Shown piece after piece: positions 33,223 through 41,927 of a stretch of DNA of 58,353 nucleotides. Origin of the DNA: Christensenellaceae bacterium (GTDB taxonomy: Bacteria; Bacillota; Clostridia; Christensenellales; Aristaeellaceae); the NCBI GenBank assembly GCA_012518615.1, contig JAAYRU010000036.1:1-58353 (forward strand), given 5' to 3'. The notes beneath the pieces are model-generated. The model was not told the DNA's origin and made no database searches. It saw only the letters and a program-made list of their open reading frames with translations. The translations under genes were made by a program, and so were the position numbers. Numbering within the stretch: position 1 is the first letter of the stretch; each line of letters opens with the position of its first letter.

Positions 33223-35220
33223 TTAGCTATCAGCTTTTTCGCTTTTTGCAGCGGGTTTCTTTGCTGCTGGTTTTTTAGCAGCGGTAGCGGTGGTTTTCTT
33301 TGCAGGGGCTGCCGCCGCAGTTGTTTTCTTTGCCGCAGCCGTTCTTGTAGTAGGCTTTTTAGCGGGCGCCGCTTTTGACTCCTCAGATTTTGCAGCAGGT
33401 TTCTCTACCGGTGCTTCTGTTTTAGTTACCGAAGTTGCCGCTTTCTTGGTAGTAGAAGCCGCAGTACTTACTTTAGTCGGAGCAGCCTTTGCAGCAGTAG
33501 TTTTTGCCGCAGTTGTTTTAGTGGTAGTATTCTTAGCGGGCGCTGCCTTTGTAGCAGTTGTTTTAGCAGTAACAGTTGTTTTCTTTGCAGTAGCAGCTTT
33601 TGTAGCAGGCTTTTTAGCGGGTTCCGCTTTCGCCTCCTCAGTTTTTGTTGCAGGTTTTTCTGCCTGTGTTTCTGCTTTCTTTGCAGGAGCTGCCGCTTTC
33701 TTAGCTGGGGCTGCTGATTTTACGGGTTTTTCAGGGCTTTTTTTTTCCTCAGCAGAGTCAGCTTTTTCGGCTTCCTGCTTATCTTCATTTAGAAGCATAT
33801 TGTAGATATCAAGATATTTCTCCGCTGATACCTTCCAGGAATAGTCGGCGGTCATGCCGCGCTGCTGCAGTAGACTCCATACATCTTTCTTGTTCCAGTA
33901 GTAATGGAGCGCTCTTTGGATGGTATGAAGCATATCATGCGCATTGTAGTTGAAGAAGGAGAAGCCGTTGCCTTCGCCCGTGTACTCATTGTAGCTGAGC
34001 ACGGTATCGCGAAGCCCGCCAGTTTCCCTAACTACAGGTATGGTTCCATAGCGCATTGCCATCATCTGGCTTAAGCCACAAGGCTCAAACTGAGAAGGCA
34101 TAAGGAACAAATCGCTACCTGCGTAGATTTGGTGTGCAAGCGGATTGTCCATAACAAAGCGCGCTGCAACCCTGCCGGGATAGTTCTGCTCTGCCCAGCT
34201 AAACAGGTTTACATACCTAGAATCGCCCATGCCAAGACATACTAGCTGTACATCCTCGCGCATAATATCGCCTATTACATAGTCTACAAGGTCTAAACCT
34301 TTTTGGTTGCTTAGCCTGCCTACCATGCCAATGATGGGCACTTCAGGGCGGACATCAAGGTTGAGCTGTGTTTGAAGAGCGCGTTTGCATATAGCCTTGC
34401 CCGACAAATCATCGCTTGAGTACTTTGCAGCGATATATTTATCGTTAGCGGGGTCATATGCCTCTACATCTATTCCGTTGAGCACGCCGGAGAGACGGTT
34501 TCTCTTGGCACGGAGCAGACCGTCCAAACGCTCGCCGTAGTAGGCTGTCTGTATCTCCTCAGCATATGAGGGGCTTACTGTAGTTACCTCATCCGCATAC
34601 ACTATGCCCGCCTTTAGGTAGTTGGCAGCGCCATAGCATTCGAGTTTATCATCGGTAAAGAGGCTATCTCCAAGACCGAGTACATCCTGTACATCCTTTA
34701 TGCCGAACACGCCCTGGTATTGCAGGTTATGTATGGTCATAACGGTTTTGATACCGCTGTAATTAGGCAGATGAGCATACTGAATGTTTAGCAGCGCAGG
34801 CACCATACCGGCTTGCCAATCGTGGGCATGAAGTATATCGGGCTTAAAGCCTATTAAAGGAAGGCTGTTAAGTACTCCACGGCTAAAGAACGCAAAGCGC
34901 TCATACTCATCGCCTCCCATTCCGTAGGTGTAGTTCCTGCCGAAATAGTAGCGGTTGTCCACGAAGTAGTAGATTACGCCATCCTGACGCAGTTCTTCTA
35001 TGCCGCAATACTGCTTGCGCCAGCCGAGTTCGACCTCAAAATCGACGAGGTGGGACATATTATTTGAATACTTTTCGGGTATTGAAGTGTATTTTGGTAT
35101 CATTACACGCACATCGTGCCCCTGAGATGCCAGCACCTTTGATAATGCGCCAACAACATCCGCCAGACCGCCCGTCTTTATAAACGGCACGCACTCTGAC
35201 GCAACGAAAAGAATTTTCAT
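33223..35220 (-). CDS. glgA: Glycogen synthase with a long Ala/Lys/Thr/Pro-rich tail
   Basis: A 665-residue GT5 enzyme that adds glucose from ADP-glucose to glycogen. The start is ATG 35220 (AAGGAGTG upstream); the GTG at 35229 overlaps that site. The normal catalytic part spans about 1-475: KTGGLADVVGAL at 15-26, HAHDWQAGMVPAL, and EPCGLSQMMAMRYGTIPVVRETGGLRDT. Bacterial GlgA proteins normally end near 480. Here about 185 more residues follow, nearly all Ala, Lys, Thr, Pro and Glu in PAKKAA/AAKTT/KPATK-type repeats, like the tails of histone H1 or of HupB-type proteins. No stop or frameshift separates the parts. Last gene of glgB-glgC-glgD-glgA. The tail is probably disordered and strongly basic; it might bind the anionic cell surface or nucleic acids (inference). 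Confidence 0.92.
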   Translation of the reverse strand: MKILFVASECVPFIKTGGLADVVGALSKVLASQGHDVRVMIPKYTSIPEKYSNNMSHLVDFEVELGWRKQYCGIEELRQDGVIYYFVDNRYYFGRNYTYGMGGDEYERFAFFSRGVLNSLPLIGFKPDILHAHDWQAGMVPALLNIQYAHLPNYSGIKTVMTIHNLQYQGVFGIKDVQDVLGLGDSLFTDDKLECYGAANYLKAGIVYADEVTTVSPSYAEEIQTAYYGERLDGLLRAKRNRLSGVLNGIDVEAYDPANDKYIAAKYSSDDLSGKAICKRALQTQLNLDVRPEVPIIGMVGRLSNQKGLDLVDYVIGDIMREDVQLVCLGMGDSRYVNLFSWAEQNYPGRVAARFVMDNPLAHQIYAGSDLFLMPSQFEPCGLSQMMAMRYGTIPVVRETGGLRDTVLSYNEYTGEGNGFSFFNYNAHDMLHTIQRALHYYWNKKDVWSLLQQRGMTADYSWKVSAEKYLDIYNMLLNEDKQEAEKADSAEEKKSPEKPVKSAAPAKKAAAPAKKAETQAEKPATKTEEAKAEPAKKPATKAATAKKTTVTAKTTATKAAPAKNTTTKTTAAKTTAAKAAPTKVSTAASTTKKAATSVTKTEAPVEKPAAKSEESKAAPAKKPTTRTAAAKKTTAAAAPAKKTTATAAKKPAAKKPAAKSEKADS

Positions 35221-35288
35221 GTTAAACACTCCTTTGTATCAGATTTATTTGCAATAATAGCAAACAGAGATAATTTAACAAAACCTAA

Positions 35289-36413
35289 TTAGATTGTCAA
35301 ATTCTTAGGAATTACAAAGGGGTATCCGGGAGTAGCAGAGAGCTTTGCATTTTCGCGCACAGTTGTCTGTTTATCCAGTATGCAGTTCTCTATTTGAGCG
35401 CCTTTAGCGATTATTGAATCCTGCATTACTATGCAGCCCTTTATCTTAGCACCTTCCCTTACGGTAACGCCTCTGAATATAACAGAATCCTCAACTTCGC
35501 CCTCTATAATACATCCGTCTGCAACAAGAGAATTGTTCACCTTTGATTCGCCAGAGTATTGCGTAGGCATTTCATCACGCAGTTTTGTCCATACAGGGCG
35601 CTCGGGGGTGAAGAAGCTCTTTCTTATTTCAGGCTCAAGTGCTGCCATATTTGCTTTGTAATAAGCCTCAACGGTATCGATATAGAAAGGTTTAGAATCA
35701 AGCTCATAGCCCATTATCTTCGTATAGCCCTGAGCGAGTGATTTAACTAGCATTTCCCTTGTGAAGTGGTGCAGACCCTGTGATGTGGCTCTGTCTACCA
35801 TGTCTATTAGAAGCTCTCTTCTCATAAGGAATACGCCTATGTAAGTATTGCCGTACCTTGGAAGTGATGGGTCTACCTCTATATGGGTTACTACACCAGC
35901 ATCGTCAAGCCCCAGATACCTTCCACTGCCGTGCCTGCGGGCATCCCTATCCTTAGTATAGGCAAGAGTTATATCGGCATTGTTGTCAAGGTGGAACTTA
36001 AGCATATCTTCATAGTGAAGTGAATACAGGAAGGAGCTTTCAGAAACTGCTATATAACGCTCCTCATTTCTCCTTAGGAAGTTCATGTTGCTCTTGAGCG
36101 CGTCAAGAAGACCCGCATAGCTGTTGCTGGAATCTGTGGTTGCAAAGGGCGGAAGAAGCGTCATTCCGCTGCGTTTGCCATGTAAATCCCACTCCCTGCC
36201 GGAGCCGATTTGATCAAGCAGGCTGTTATAGTTGCTCTGTAGTATTATGCCAACATTTTTTATACCGCTGTTTACCATATTGCTAAGCAAAAAGTCTATC
36301 AGACGGTAGCGTCCAAGGACAGGCAGCGCGGCTAATGAGCGCATTACCGTAAGCTCCCTTAGACGGTCAGTTTTTTCGCCTGTATATATAAGGCCGGCTA
36401 AATTCTTTTTCAT
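35289..36413 (-). CDS. glgD: GlgD, ADP-glucose pyrophosphorylase-like subunit
   Basis: A 374-residue GlgC paralogue typical of Clostridia and bacilli, where it pairs with GlgC and raises its activity. The start is ATG 36413, with GGGGGT 6 bases upstream; the longer frame to 36452 overlaps the end of glgC. The catalytic glycine-rich motif is degenerate (LAGLIYTGEKTDRLRELT instead of GGxGxRL). The sugar-binding and left-handed beta-helix parts are kept (VIFRGVTVREGAKIKGCIVMQDS). It probably has a regulatory rather than catalytic role. It lies between glgC (10-base gap) and glgA. Confidence 0.92.
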   Translation of the reverse strand: MKKNLAGLIYTGEKTDRLRELTVMRSLAALPVLGRYRLIDFLLSNMVNSGIKNVGIILQSNYNSLLDQIGSGREWDLHGKRSGMTLLPPFATTDSSNSYAGLLDALKSNMNFLRRNEERYIAVSESSFLYSLHYEDMLKFHLDNNADITLAYTKDRDARRHGSGRYLGLDDAGVVTHIEVDPSLPRYGNTYIGVFLMRRELLIDMVDRATSQGLHHFTREMLVKSLAQGYTKIMGYELDSKPFYIDTVEAYYKANMAALEPEIRKSFFTPERPVWTKLRDEMPTQYSGESKVNNSLVADGCIIEGEVEDSVIFRGVTVREGAKIKGCIVMQDSIIAKGAQIENCILDKQTTVRENAKLSATPGYPFVIPKNLTI

Positions 36414-36423
36414 GGTGTACCCC

Positions 36424-37596
36424 CTATTTCCCTTCCTGTACGCCGGGTGCAACTTTATGCCCCTGCGGAATTACGGTATTATTGCCAATTACGGCTATTT
36501 CCGCATCTTTTTCGCCTATAACCGCATCAGCTTCGATTACGCTGTTTTCACCGACTATGGCTCTATTTAGAACCGCTCCCGAGCATACTTTAGCGCCGGG
36601 CATAAGCACGCTGTCATAAATCTCTGCGCCTTCTTCGACTACTACACCGCCTGACAACACGGAGTTTTCTACTACACCGTTTACATCACTACCCTCGGCA
36701 ACAAGGCTGTTTGATATTTTAGCCTTTTCGCCAACATAGCCTGGCGGTCTGCCCACATTACGAGCGTATATACGCCATTTTCTATCATGCAGGTTGATGG
36801 GCGGCGGATCCTTTAAGAGGTCCATATTGGCTTCCCATAGGCTATCTATAGTACCGACATCCATCCAATATCCGTCGAATGTATAAGCGACTAATTTTTC
36901 ATTCTGGGAGAGCATATTGGGGATTATATTCCTTCCAAAGTCGTTGTTGGAGTTAGGGTCATTCTCATCAGCAATAAGGTGGCTGCGGAGCTTTTCCCAT
37001 GTGAATACATATACGCCCATGCTTGCATTATTGCTCTTTGCATTGGCGGGTTTCTCTTCAAATTCGGTTATTACGCCGTTTGCATCGGTGTTCATTATAC
37101 CGAAGCGATGAGTTTCCTCCCAAGGAACCTGACGAACAGCTATGGTTGCCGTGGCTTCCTGCTCGATATGGTATGCGAGCATTTCTGAGTAGTCCATCTT
37201 GTAGATATGGTCGCCCGATAGCACCAGAACATAGTCCGGATTGTACTGGTCAATAAAGGTCATGTTCTGGTAAATTGAGTTTGCCGTACCCTTGTACCAC
37301 TCGCCGTCTTTACCGGTTGAGTAAGGGGGAAGTACGAATATACCTCCGGTGTTCTTGTCAAGGTCCCACGGGGTGCCGGAGCCTATATAGGCATTCAATT
37401 CCAGCGGTCTATACTGCGTTAGTACGCCCACTACGTCGATGCCGCTGTTAGTACAGTTACTCACAGGGAAGTCGATTATCCTGTACTTTCCACCGAACGG
37501 TATCGCAGGTTTTGCGGTATGGCGAGTTAATATTCCCAGCCTGCTACCCTGACCACCTGCCAGCAGCATCGCCACACATTGTTTTTTCTGAAGCAT
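36424..37596 (-). CDS. glgC: Glucose-1-phosphate adenylyltransferase
   Basis: A 390-residue enzyme that makes ADP-glucose from ATP and glucose-1-phosphate, the committed step of glycogen synthesis. The nucleotide-binding motif is [15 protein letters not shown] with [20 protein letters not shown]. Further marks: [25 protein letters not shown] (sugar-phosphate site) and [15 protein letters not shown]. The C-terminal beta-helix has hexapeptide-type repeats. AGGAGG precedes the ATG. It is 53 bases from glgB and precedes glgD. Confidence 0.96.
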   Translation of the reverse strand: MLQKKQCVAMLLAGGQGSRLGILTRHTAKPAIPFGGKYRIIDFPVSNCTNSGIDVVGVLTQYRPLELNAYIGSGTPWDLDKNTGGIFVLPPYSTGKDGEWYKGTANSIYQNMTFIDQYNPDYVLVLSGDHIYKMDYSEMLAYHIEQEATATIAVRQVPWEETHRFGIMNTDANGVITEFEEKPANAKSNNASMGVYVFTWEKLRSHLIADENDPNSNNDFGRNIIPNMLSQNEKLVAYTFDGYWMDVGTIDSLWEANMDLLKDPPPINLHDRKWRIYARNVGRPPGYVGEKAKISNSLVAEGSDVNGVVENSVLSGGVVVEEGAEIYDSVLMPGAKVCSGAVLNRAIVGENSVIEADAVIGEKDAEIAVIGNNTVIPQGHKVAPGVQEGK

Positions 37597-37649
37597 TGCC
37601 TTTCCTCCTTGTAGTGTAAAAAATTAATGCTGCTCAAAGCAGCAATGGG

Positions 37650-39680
37650 TTATGGGTTTATATCTTGTTCCAAACCATCAAGCTCAGACGCTGAATCTTC
37701 TTTGTTCTCTTTAACTTCTTTGTCTTCTTTTTGTACTTTTGGAATCCTGTCATATGCAAAATATACAGTCGCAAGCGGCGGAACAGTAACTAGCGCAGAA
37801 TACTCCCTGCCGTTCCAGTTTATTTCTTCAACGGGTATGAGCTTTGAATTTTGTTTGTCCGAGCCGCCATACTCAACAAGGTCTGTATTGAATACCTCTC
37901 TTATACTGCCTTCATCAGGCACACCAAAGCGATACTCCTCGATATACTGCGGTGTGAAGTTTGAAAGGCATATAAGCGTTTCACCTTTCTTGTTCATACG
38001 CATGAATATTACTACGCTGTTGTTATTATCGTCTGCAACCAGCCATTCAAAGCCGTCCCAGCTGTCGTCAATCTCCCAGAGCATACTGTGTCTGCGGTAG
38101 AAGTGGTTTAGATGCTTTACACACCTTTGCAAATCCGGATGGCGCTCGTAAACTAGCAAGAACCAGTCCAGCGGACGTTTTTCATCCCATTCGATAAATT
38201 GACCGAACTCCCCGCCCATAAATAGCAGCTTTTTGCCGGGATGCGCCATCATATAACCATATAGCGTTCTAAGCCCTGCAAATTTGCGCCACATATCGCC
38301 TGGCTGCTTATCCAGCATACTCTTTTTACCGTGGACTACTTCATCATGCGAGAATGGCAGCACATAGTTTTCGCTGAAAGCATAGAAGAAAGAGAATGTA
38401 AGCTTATCATGATGCCACTTGCGGTACACGGGATCCAGCTCTATATAGCTTAGCATATCGTTCATCCAGCCCATATTCCACTTGAAACCAAAGCCCAGCC
38501 CTCCAAGGTAGGTAGGCCTTGTTACCAAGGGATAAGCGGAGGATTCTTCTGCTATGGTCATAGCGCCGGGGAAATCGTTGTATATGGTTTCATTAAGGCG
38601 GCGCATAAAGGCTATAGCTTCAATATTTACATTGTTGCCGTATTCATTTGGCAGCCAATTATCATCATCACGGCAGAAATCGTGGTAAAGCATACTGCTT
38701 ACCGCATCGCAGCGTATGCCGTCTATATGATAGTACTCAAACCAGAAACAAGCATTTGAAAGCAGGAAGGAGCATACCTCTCCTCTGGCAAAGTCAAACA
38801 TCATAGTGCCCCACTGATGCATATCAGAGCGGCGAGGGTCTTCATGTTCATAGCAGGGTGTACCGTCAAAGCGGCGAAGCCCCACTTCATCGCGCGGGAA
38901 ATGCGCGGGTACCCAGTCTAATATTACGCCTATGCCTGCTTGGTGGAGCATATCAACAAAGCGCATAAATTCTTTAGGTGTGCCGAACCTTGATGTGGGC
39001 GAATAAAAGCCCGTAACCTGATAGCCCCAAGACATATCAAGCGGATGTTCCATAACGGGCAATAGCTCAACATGTGTATAGCCCATTTCCTTTATATAGG
39101 GTATTAGCTGCTCTGCAATCTCTATATAAGATAGCATTTCGCCATCTTCACTAAGCCTCCAAGAGCCAAGATGAAGTTCGTATATATTTATAGGGCTGCG
39201 GTAAGCGTTCCAACTCCTGCGATGGTTGAGCCATTTTTGGTCCCCCCATTTATAGCCGTCCAAATCGTAAAGTAGGCTGGCGTTATTGGGTCTAAGCTCA
39301 GTTGCGAATGCGTATGGATCCGCCTTTAAGCGCCACTGATTATCCGCACCTAAAACGGCGTATTTATAGCTGCGCAATTTTTCCTTTGCGCCTTCGTAGT
39401 TGTATTTTTCTTCATCGCTCAAAGGGTCAAATAATTGACGCTCAAGCTGTAATTCCCATATGCCGTCATAGCGTTTTTTCATGGGATAGGCGTCTACCTG
39501 CCAGGAACAAAACTCTCCAGTAACTGAAACCGCCTTCGCCCGAGGAGCCCAGACGGCAAAATTCCAGACCGGCAAATCATGGCTGATTGCGGGATGTGCA
39601 CCGAGCATAGTATACGCATGCCGACTGCTGCCTTCATGAAACGCATCTCGCTCTTTACGAGTAGGCGGGCGATAGAACAT
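37650..39680 (-). CDS. glgB: 1,4-alpha-glucan branching enzyme
   Basis: A 676-residue GH13 enzyme that makes alpha-1,6 branches. An N-terminal CBM48 module (AYTMLGAHPA, FAVWAPRAKAVSVTGEF) precedes the barrel. The catalytic regions are GVILDWVPAHFP, DGIRCDAVSSML (Asp nucleophile), MTIAEESSAYP (Glu acid/base) and LPFSHDEVVHGK. A C-terminal beta domain follows, and then an extra acidic/basic tail (about 645-676: KVQKEDKEVKENKED). First gene of the glycogen operon. Its promoter and LacI-type operator lie at 39743-39771. GGAGG precedes the ATG. Confidence 0.96.
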   Translation of the reverse strand: MFYRPPTRKERDAFHEGSSRHAYTMLGAHPAISHDLPVWNFAVWAPRAKAVSVTGEFCSWQVDAYPMKKRYDGIWELQLERQLFDPLSDEEKYNYEGAKEKLRSYKYAVLGADNQWRLKADPYAFATELRPNNASLLYDLDGYKWGDQKWLNHRRSWNAYRSPINIYELHLGSWRLSEDGEMLSYIEIAEQLIPYIKEMGYTHVELLPVMEHPLDMSWGYQVTGFYSPTSRFGTPKEFMRFVDMLHQAGIGVILDWVPAHFPRDEVGLRRFDGTPCYEHEDPRRSDMHQWGTMMFDFARGEVCSFLLSNACFWFEYYHIDGIRCDAVSSMLYHDFCRDDDNWLPNEYGNNVNIEAIAFMRRLNETIYNDFPGAMTIAEESSAYPLVTRPTYLGGLGFGFKWNMGWMNDMLSYIELDPVYRKWHHDKLTFSFFYAFSENYVLPFSHDEVVHGKKSMLDKQPGDMWRKFAGLRTLYGYMMAHPGKKLLFMGGEFGQFIEWDEKRPLDWFLLVYERHPDLQRCVKHLNHFYRRHSMLWEIDDSWDGFEWLVADDNNNSVVIFMRMNKKGETLICLSNFTPQYIEEYRFGVPDEGSIREVFNTDLVEYGGSDKQNSKLIPVEEINWNGREYSALVTVPPLATVYFAYDRIPKVQKEDKEVKENKEDSASELDGLEQDINP

Positions 39681-39742
39681 TTTTGCCTCCTATATTGTTG
39701 CTCAAAACCGTTCTAGAATTTATGAGCAATTTATTTATGCTG

Positions 39743-39771
39743 AGTATAACACAGCGGAAACGGTTTCACAA
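39743..39771 (-). promoter_or_regulatory. glg operon promoter with a LacI-type operator in its spacer
   Basis: On the minus strand TTGTGA (39766-39771), a 17-base spacer and TATACT (39743-39748), with TG one base before it. The spacer holds TGAAACCGTTTCC (39756-39768), a near-match to the catabolite/LacI-family operator TGAAANCGNTTNCA. Two weaker half-like sites flank it: AAACCGTTCT (39705-39714) and AAACGGTCACC (39778-39788). Binding there would block RNA polymerase. Confidence 0.75.
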
Positions 39772-39846
39772 TATCATAAACGGTCACCATTTGTATGAGC
39801 GATTGCTATACCTATTATGAGTTTTCGCGGACATTTTAAAGCGCTT

Positions 39847-40854
39847 TTATAGTTTGCGTATGGACTCACTTTCAATCCATTTAGGCGGCAGCAATACATG
39901 CCTGCCTTCCTTTCCCTGCATGCCCTCAAGTAGCAGTTCTACTGACATATGCGCCATCTGCTCAGATGGTTGACGCATGGTAGCAAGCGAAGGGATACAA
40001 TAATCCGCCTGCTCGGTTCCGTCAAAGCCTACAACGGATACATCTCCGGGAACAGTATAACCCCTATCGCTAAGCGCTTTCGTAGCGCCTATTGCTATAA
40101 TATCTGAAGATGCAAATACCGCGGTAAAATCCTCCCTCCGCTTAAGCAGCCTGCTCATCGCGGCATAGCTTGAAGGAAGAGTAAAATCGCATTCTTCATA
40201 AAGCTGCTCATCAAATGCTATTCCATGCTTTTCCATACTCTCCTTAGCGCCGTAGAATCTAAGACCCGTAGAATCGCTCACAGAGCCAAAATAACCAAGT
40301 AACGCTATCTTCCTGTGTCCAAGCTCAATCAACCTATCGGTAACCTCTCTACCGGCGCTGAAATTGTCTATAGAAACTGAACTTATATGTTTTCCATTTA
40401 GAAATTTTGCCTCTATCGAAGAAAAGACGCAAGGAATTTCAAGTTCTTCTGCTTCTTTTTCATGCCCTTCAAGCTTGCTCCCAAGGAATATTACCCCTGC
40501 AAGCTTGCGCTCCCTATATAGCCTGCGAACGGTTTCAAATTCATCCGCCTTTTCATCTATAATTTCAGTTAGAAACCTCAGTCGTTTTTCCTTGCCTATA
40601 TCAAGTATTCTTTCGGCAAGGTCCGTAAGAAAAATATTTCTCCTACCACGAAGCACCACTGCAACAAAGTCCGTCTGATGCTGTTTTAGGCTAGCAGCGC
40701 TGGTGTTTTTAATATATCCGAGCTTTTCAACAGCACTGAGCACTTTTTGCCTTGTAGATTTACCCACATCCGGTCTATTATTGATAACCCGTGAAACCGT
40801 AGAAATGCTTACGCCAGCTTCTCTTGCAACATCATTAATGGTTACTATCTTCAT
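39847..40854 (-). CDS. LacI-family transcriptional regulator
   Basis: A 335-residue repressor. The N-terminal HTH is TINDVAREAGVSISTVSRVINNRPDVG, with the hinge helix at AASLKQ. The periplasmic-binding-type core has SSIEAKFLNGKHISSVSIDNFSAGREVTDRLIELGHRKIALLG and VPGDVSVVGFDGTEQADYC. The effector is unknown; MalR/CcpA-like relatives sense maltodextrins or HPr-P. It is transcribed towards the glg operon and ends 166 bases before glgB, with its probable operator in that gap, so it most likely controls glycogen synthesis (inference). Confidence 0.93.
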   Translation of the reverse strand: MKIVTINDVAREAGVSISTVSRVINNRPDVGKSTRQKVLSAVEKLGYIKNTSAASLKQHQTDFVAVVLRGRRNIFLTDLAERILDIGKEKRLRFLTEIIDEKADEFETVRRLYRERKLAGVIFLGSKLEGHEKEAEELEIPCVFSSIEAKFLNGKHISSVSIDNFSAGREVTDRLIELGHRKIALLGYFGSVSDSTGLRFYGAKESMEKHGIAFDEQLYEECDFTLPSSYAAMSRLLKRREDFTAVFASSDIIAIGATKALSDRGYTVPGDVSVVGFDGTEQADYCIPSLATMRQPSEQMAHMSVELLLEGMQGKEGRHVLLPPKWIESESIRKL

Positions 40855-40970
40855 AATTCCCTTTCAGATTTCAATATACTAAGGCGTTGTTCGCCTCATT
40901 AAAAACACTGCGCTAATTCTACCAAAATAAGTATATATAGGCAAGGCGATTCGCTTAAGTGCCACACTGC

Positions 40971-40999
40971 TTGTACAAATAAAAGAAAAACAGTATAAT
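40971..40999 (+). promoter_or_regulatory. Promoter of the CHAP/GuaA-like/GNAT operon
   Basis: TTGTAC (40971-40976), a 17-base spacer and TATAAT (40994-40999), with the start codon at 41022. The in-frame ATG at 40998 overlaps this -10 and is therefore not the start. Confidence 0.8.
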
Positions 41000-41021
41000 G
41001 TGCAGGTATAGGAGGTGCTCG

Positions 41022-41918
41022 ATGAAAAAACGCTTTGTTATGGGTGTTTTATTGGCTTTACTTTTGTTAATAAGCTCTGTTTTAGGGGGTCAAGAAAGAC
41101 TCGAACCTACATACACATCGCCAGAATATGTAAACCTCCTTATTGCAATCGCTAATGAGGAGCTTGGCTACACAGAAAAGAGCGATGGCAGCACTAAATA
41201 CGGCGCTTGGTATGGCGATGCTAAGGCGGAGTGGTGCGCGGAATTTCTCTGCTGGTGCGTAAACGAGGTTGATAGCCGCTACGGCACAAACCTGCTGAAA
41301 AACAAATATCCGCTATATGGCGCAACAAATATAGGACTAAACTGGTTTTTACAAGAAGGCAGGTATGTATCTAGGACGGGTACAGTAAACGGCTGGGGAA
41401 GCCAATGGTTCATTGAAAGCCAAGAGAATATAGGCTTAAATGAATATATCCCGCAACCCGGCGATTGGGCTTTTTTTTCATACACCCCATCAGGCGATAC
41501 AACGCATGTTGCAATGGTTGAGCAGGTAGTAAATAGGCAGGATGGCATATATATACAGGTATTTGAGGGAAATAACCCCGATAAGGTACAGAAAGCCCTA
41601 TATTCACTCAGCGACTGGCGCATACTGGGCTATGGAACAGTGTTTGATGTTGCCGATATTGCCATGCGAAAAGGCAATGAAGGTAATAAGGTTCGCGCTC
41701 TTCAAAATAAATTGGTAGCGCTTAATTTGCTTTCAAACGGCAGTATAAGCGGTAAATTTGACGCATCTACCGAAGATAGCATAAAACATTTTCAAATGAA
41801 CAACCAGCTTCCTGTCACCGGTATTGCAGATAAGGAAACCCAACTTCTGCTAAATACCAAGCTTAATACCGATATGAGCGAAGAAAACACTTTCTGGACT
41901 GTTGAAAGCGGCTTATAG
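41022..41918 (+). CDS. Secreted CHAP-type amidase/peptidase with a peptidoglycan-binding domain
   Basis: A 298-residue exported protein. The start is ATG 41022, with ATAGGAGGTG 4 bases upstream. The signal peptide is about 1-22, with a possible cleavage after LGG or nearby. The CHAP domain (about 60-200) has the catalytic Cys72 in WCAEFLCWCVNEV, His162 in THVAMVEQ, and FEGNNPDKV. A PG_binding_1 domain follows (about 215-285: GNEGNKVRALQNKLVALNLL, FDASTEDSIKHFQ, LPVTGIADKETQLLL). Acts on peptidoglycan at the cell surface. Opens an operon with the GuaA-like and GNAT genes, 9 bases before the next start. Confidence 0.92.
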   Translation: MKKRFVMGVLLALLLLISSVLGGQERLEPTYTSPEYVNLLIAIANEELGYTEKSDGSTKYGAWYGDAKAEWCAEFLCWCVNEVDSRYGTNLLKNKYPLYGATNIGLNWFLQEGRYVSRTGTVNGWGSQWFIESQENIGLNEYIPQPGDWAFFSYTPSGDTTHVAMVEQVVNRQDGIYIQVFEGNNPDKVQKALYSLSDWRILGYGTVFDVADIAMRKGNEGNKVRALQNKLVALNLLSNGSISGKFDASTEDSIKHFQMNNQLPVTGIADKETQLLLNTKLNTDMSEENTFWTVESGL

Positions 41919-41927
41919 GAGACCATT

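Noticed and set aside
33290-33805. 171-residue plus-strand frame rich in Val, Ala and Phe
   Set aside because: It is the antisense of the Ala/Lys-rich glgA tail; the open frame follows from the low-complexity codons.
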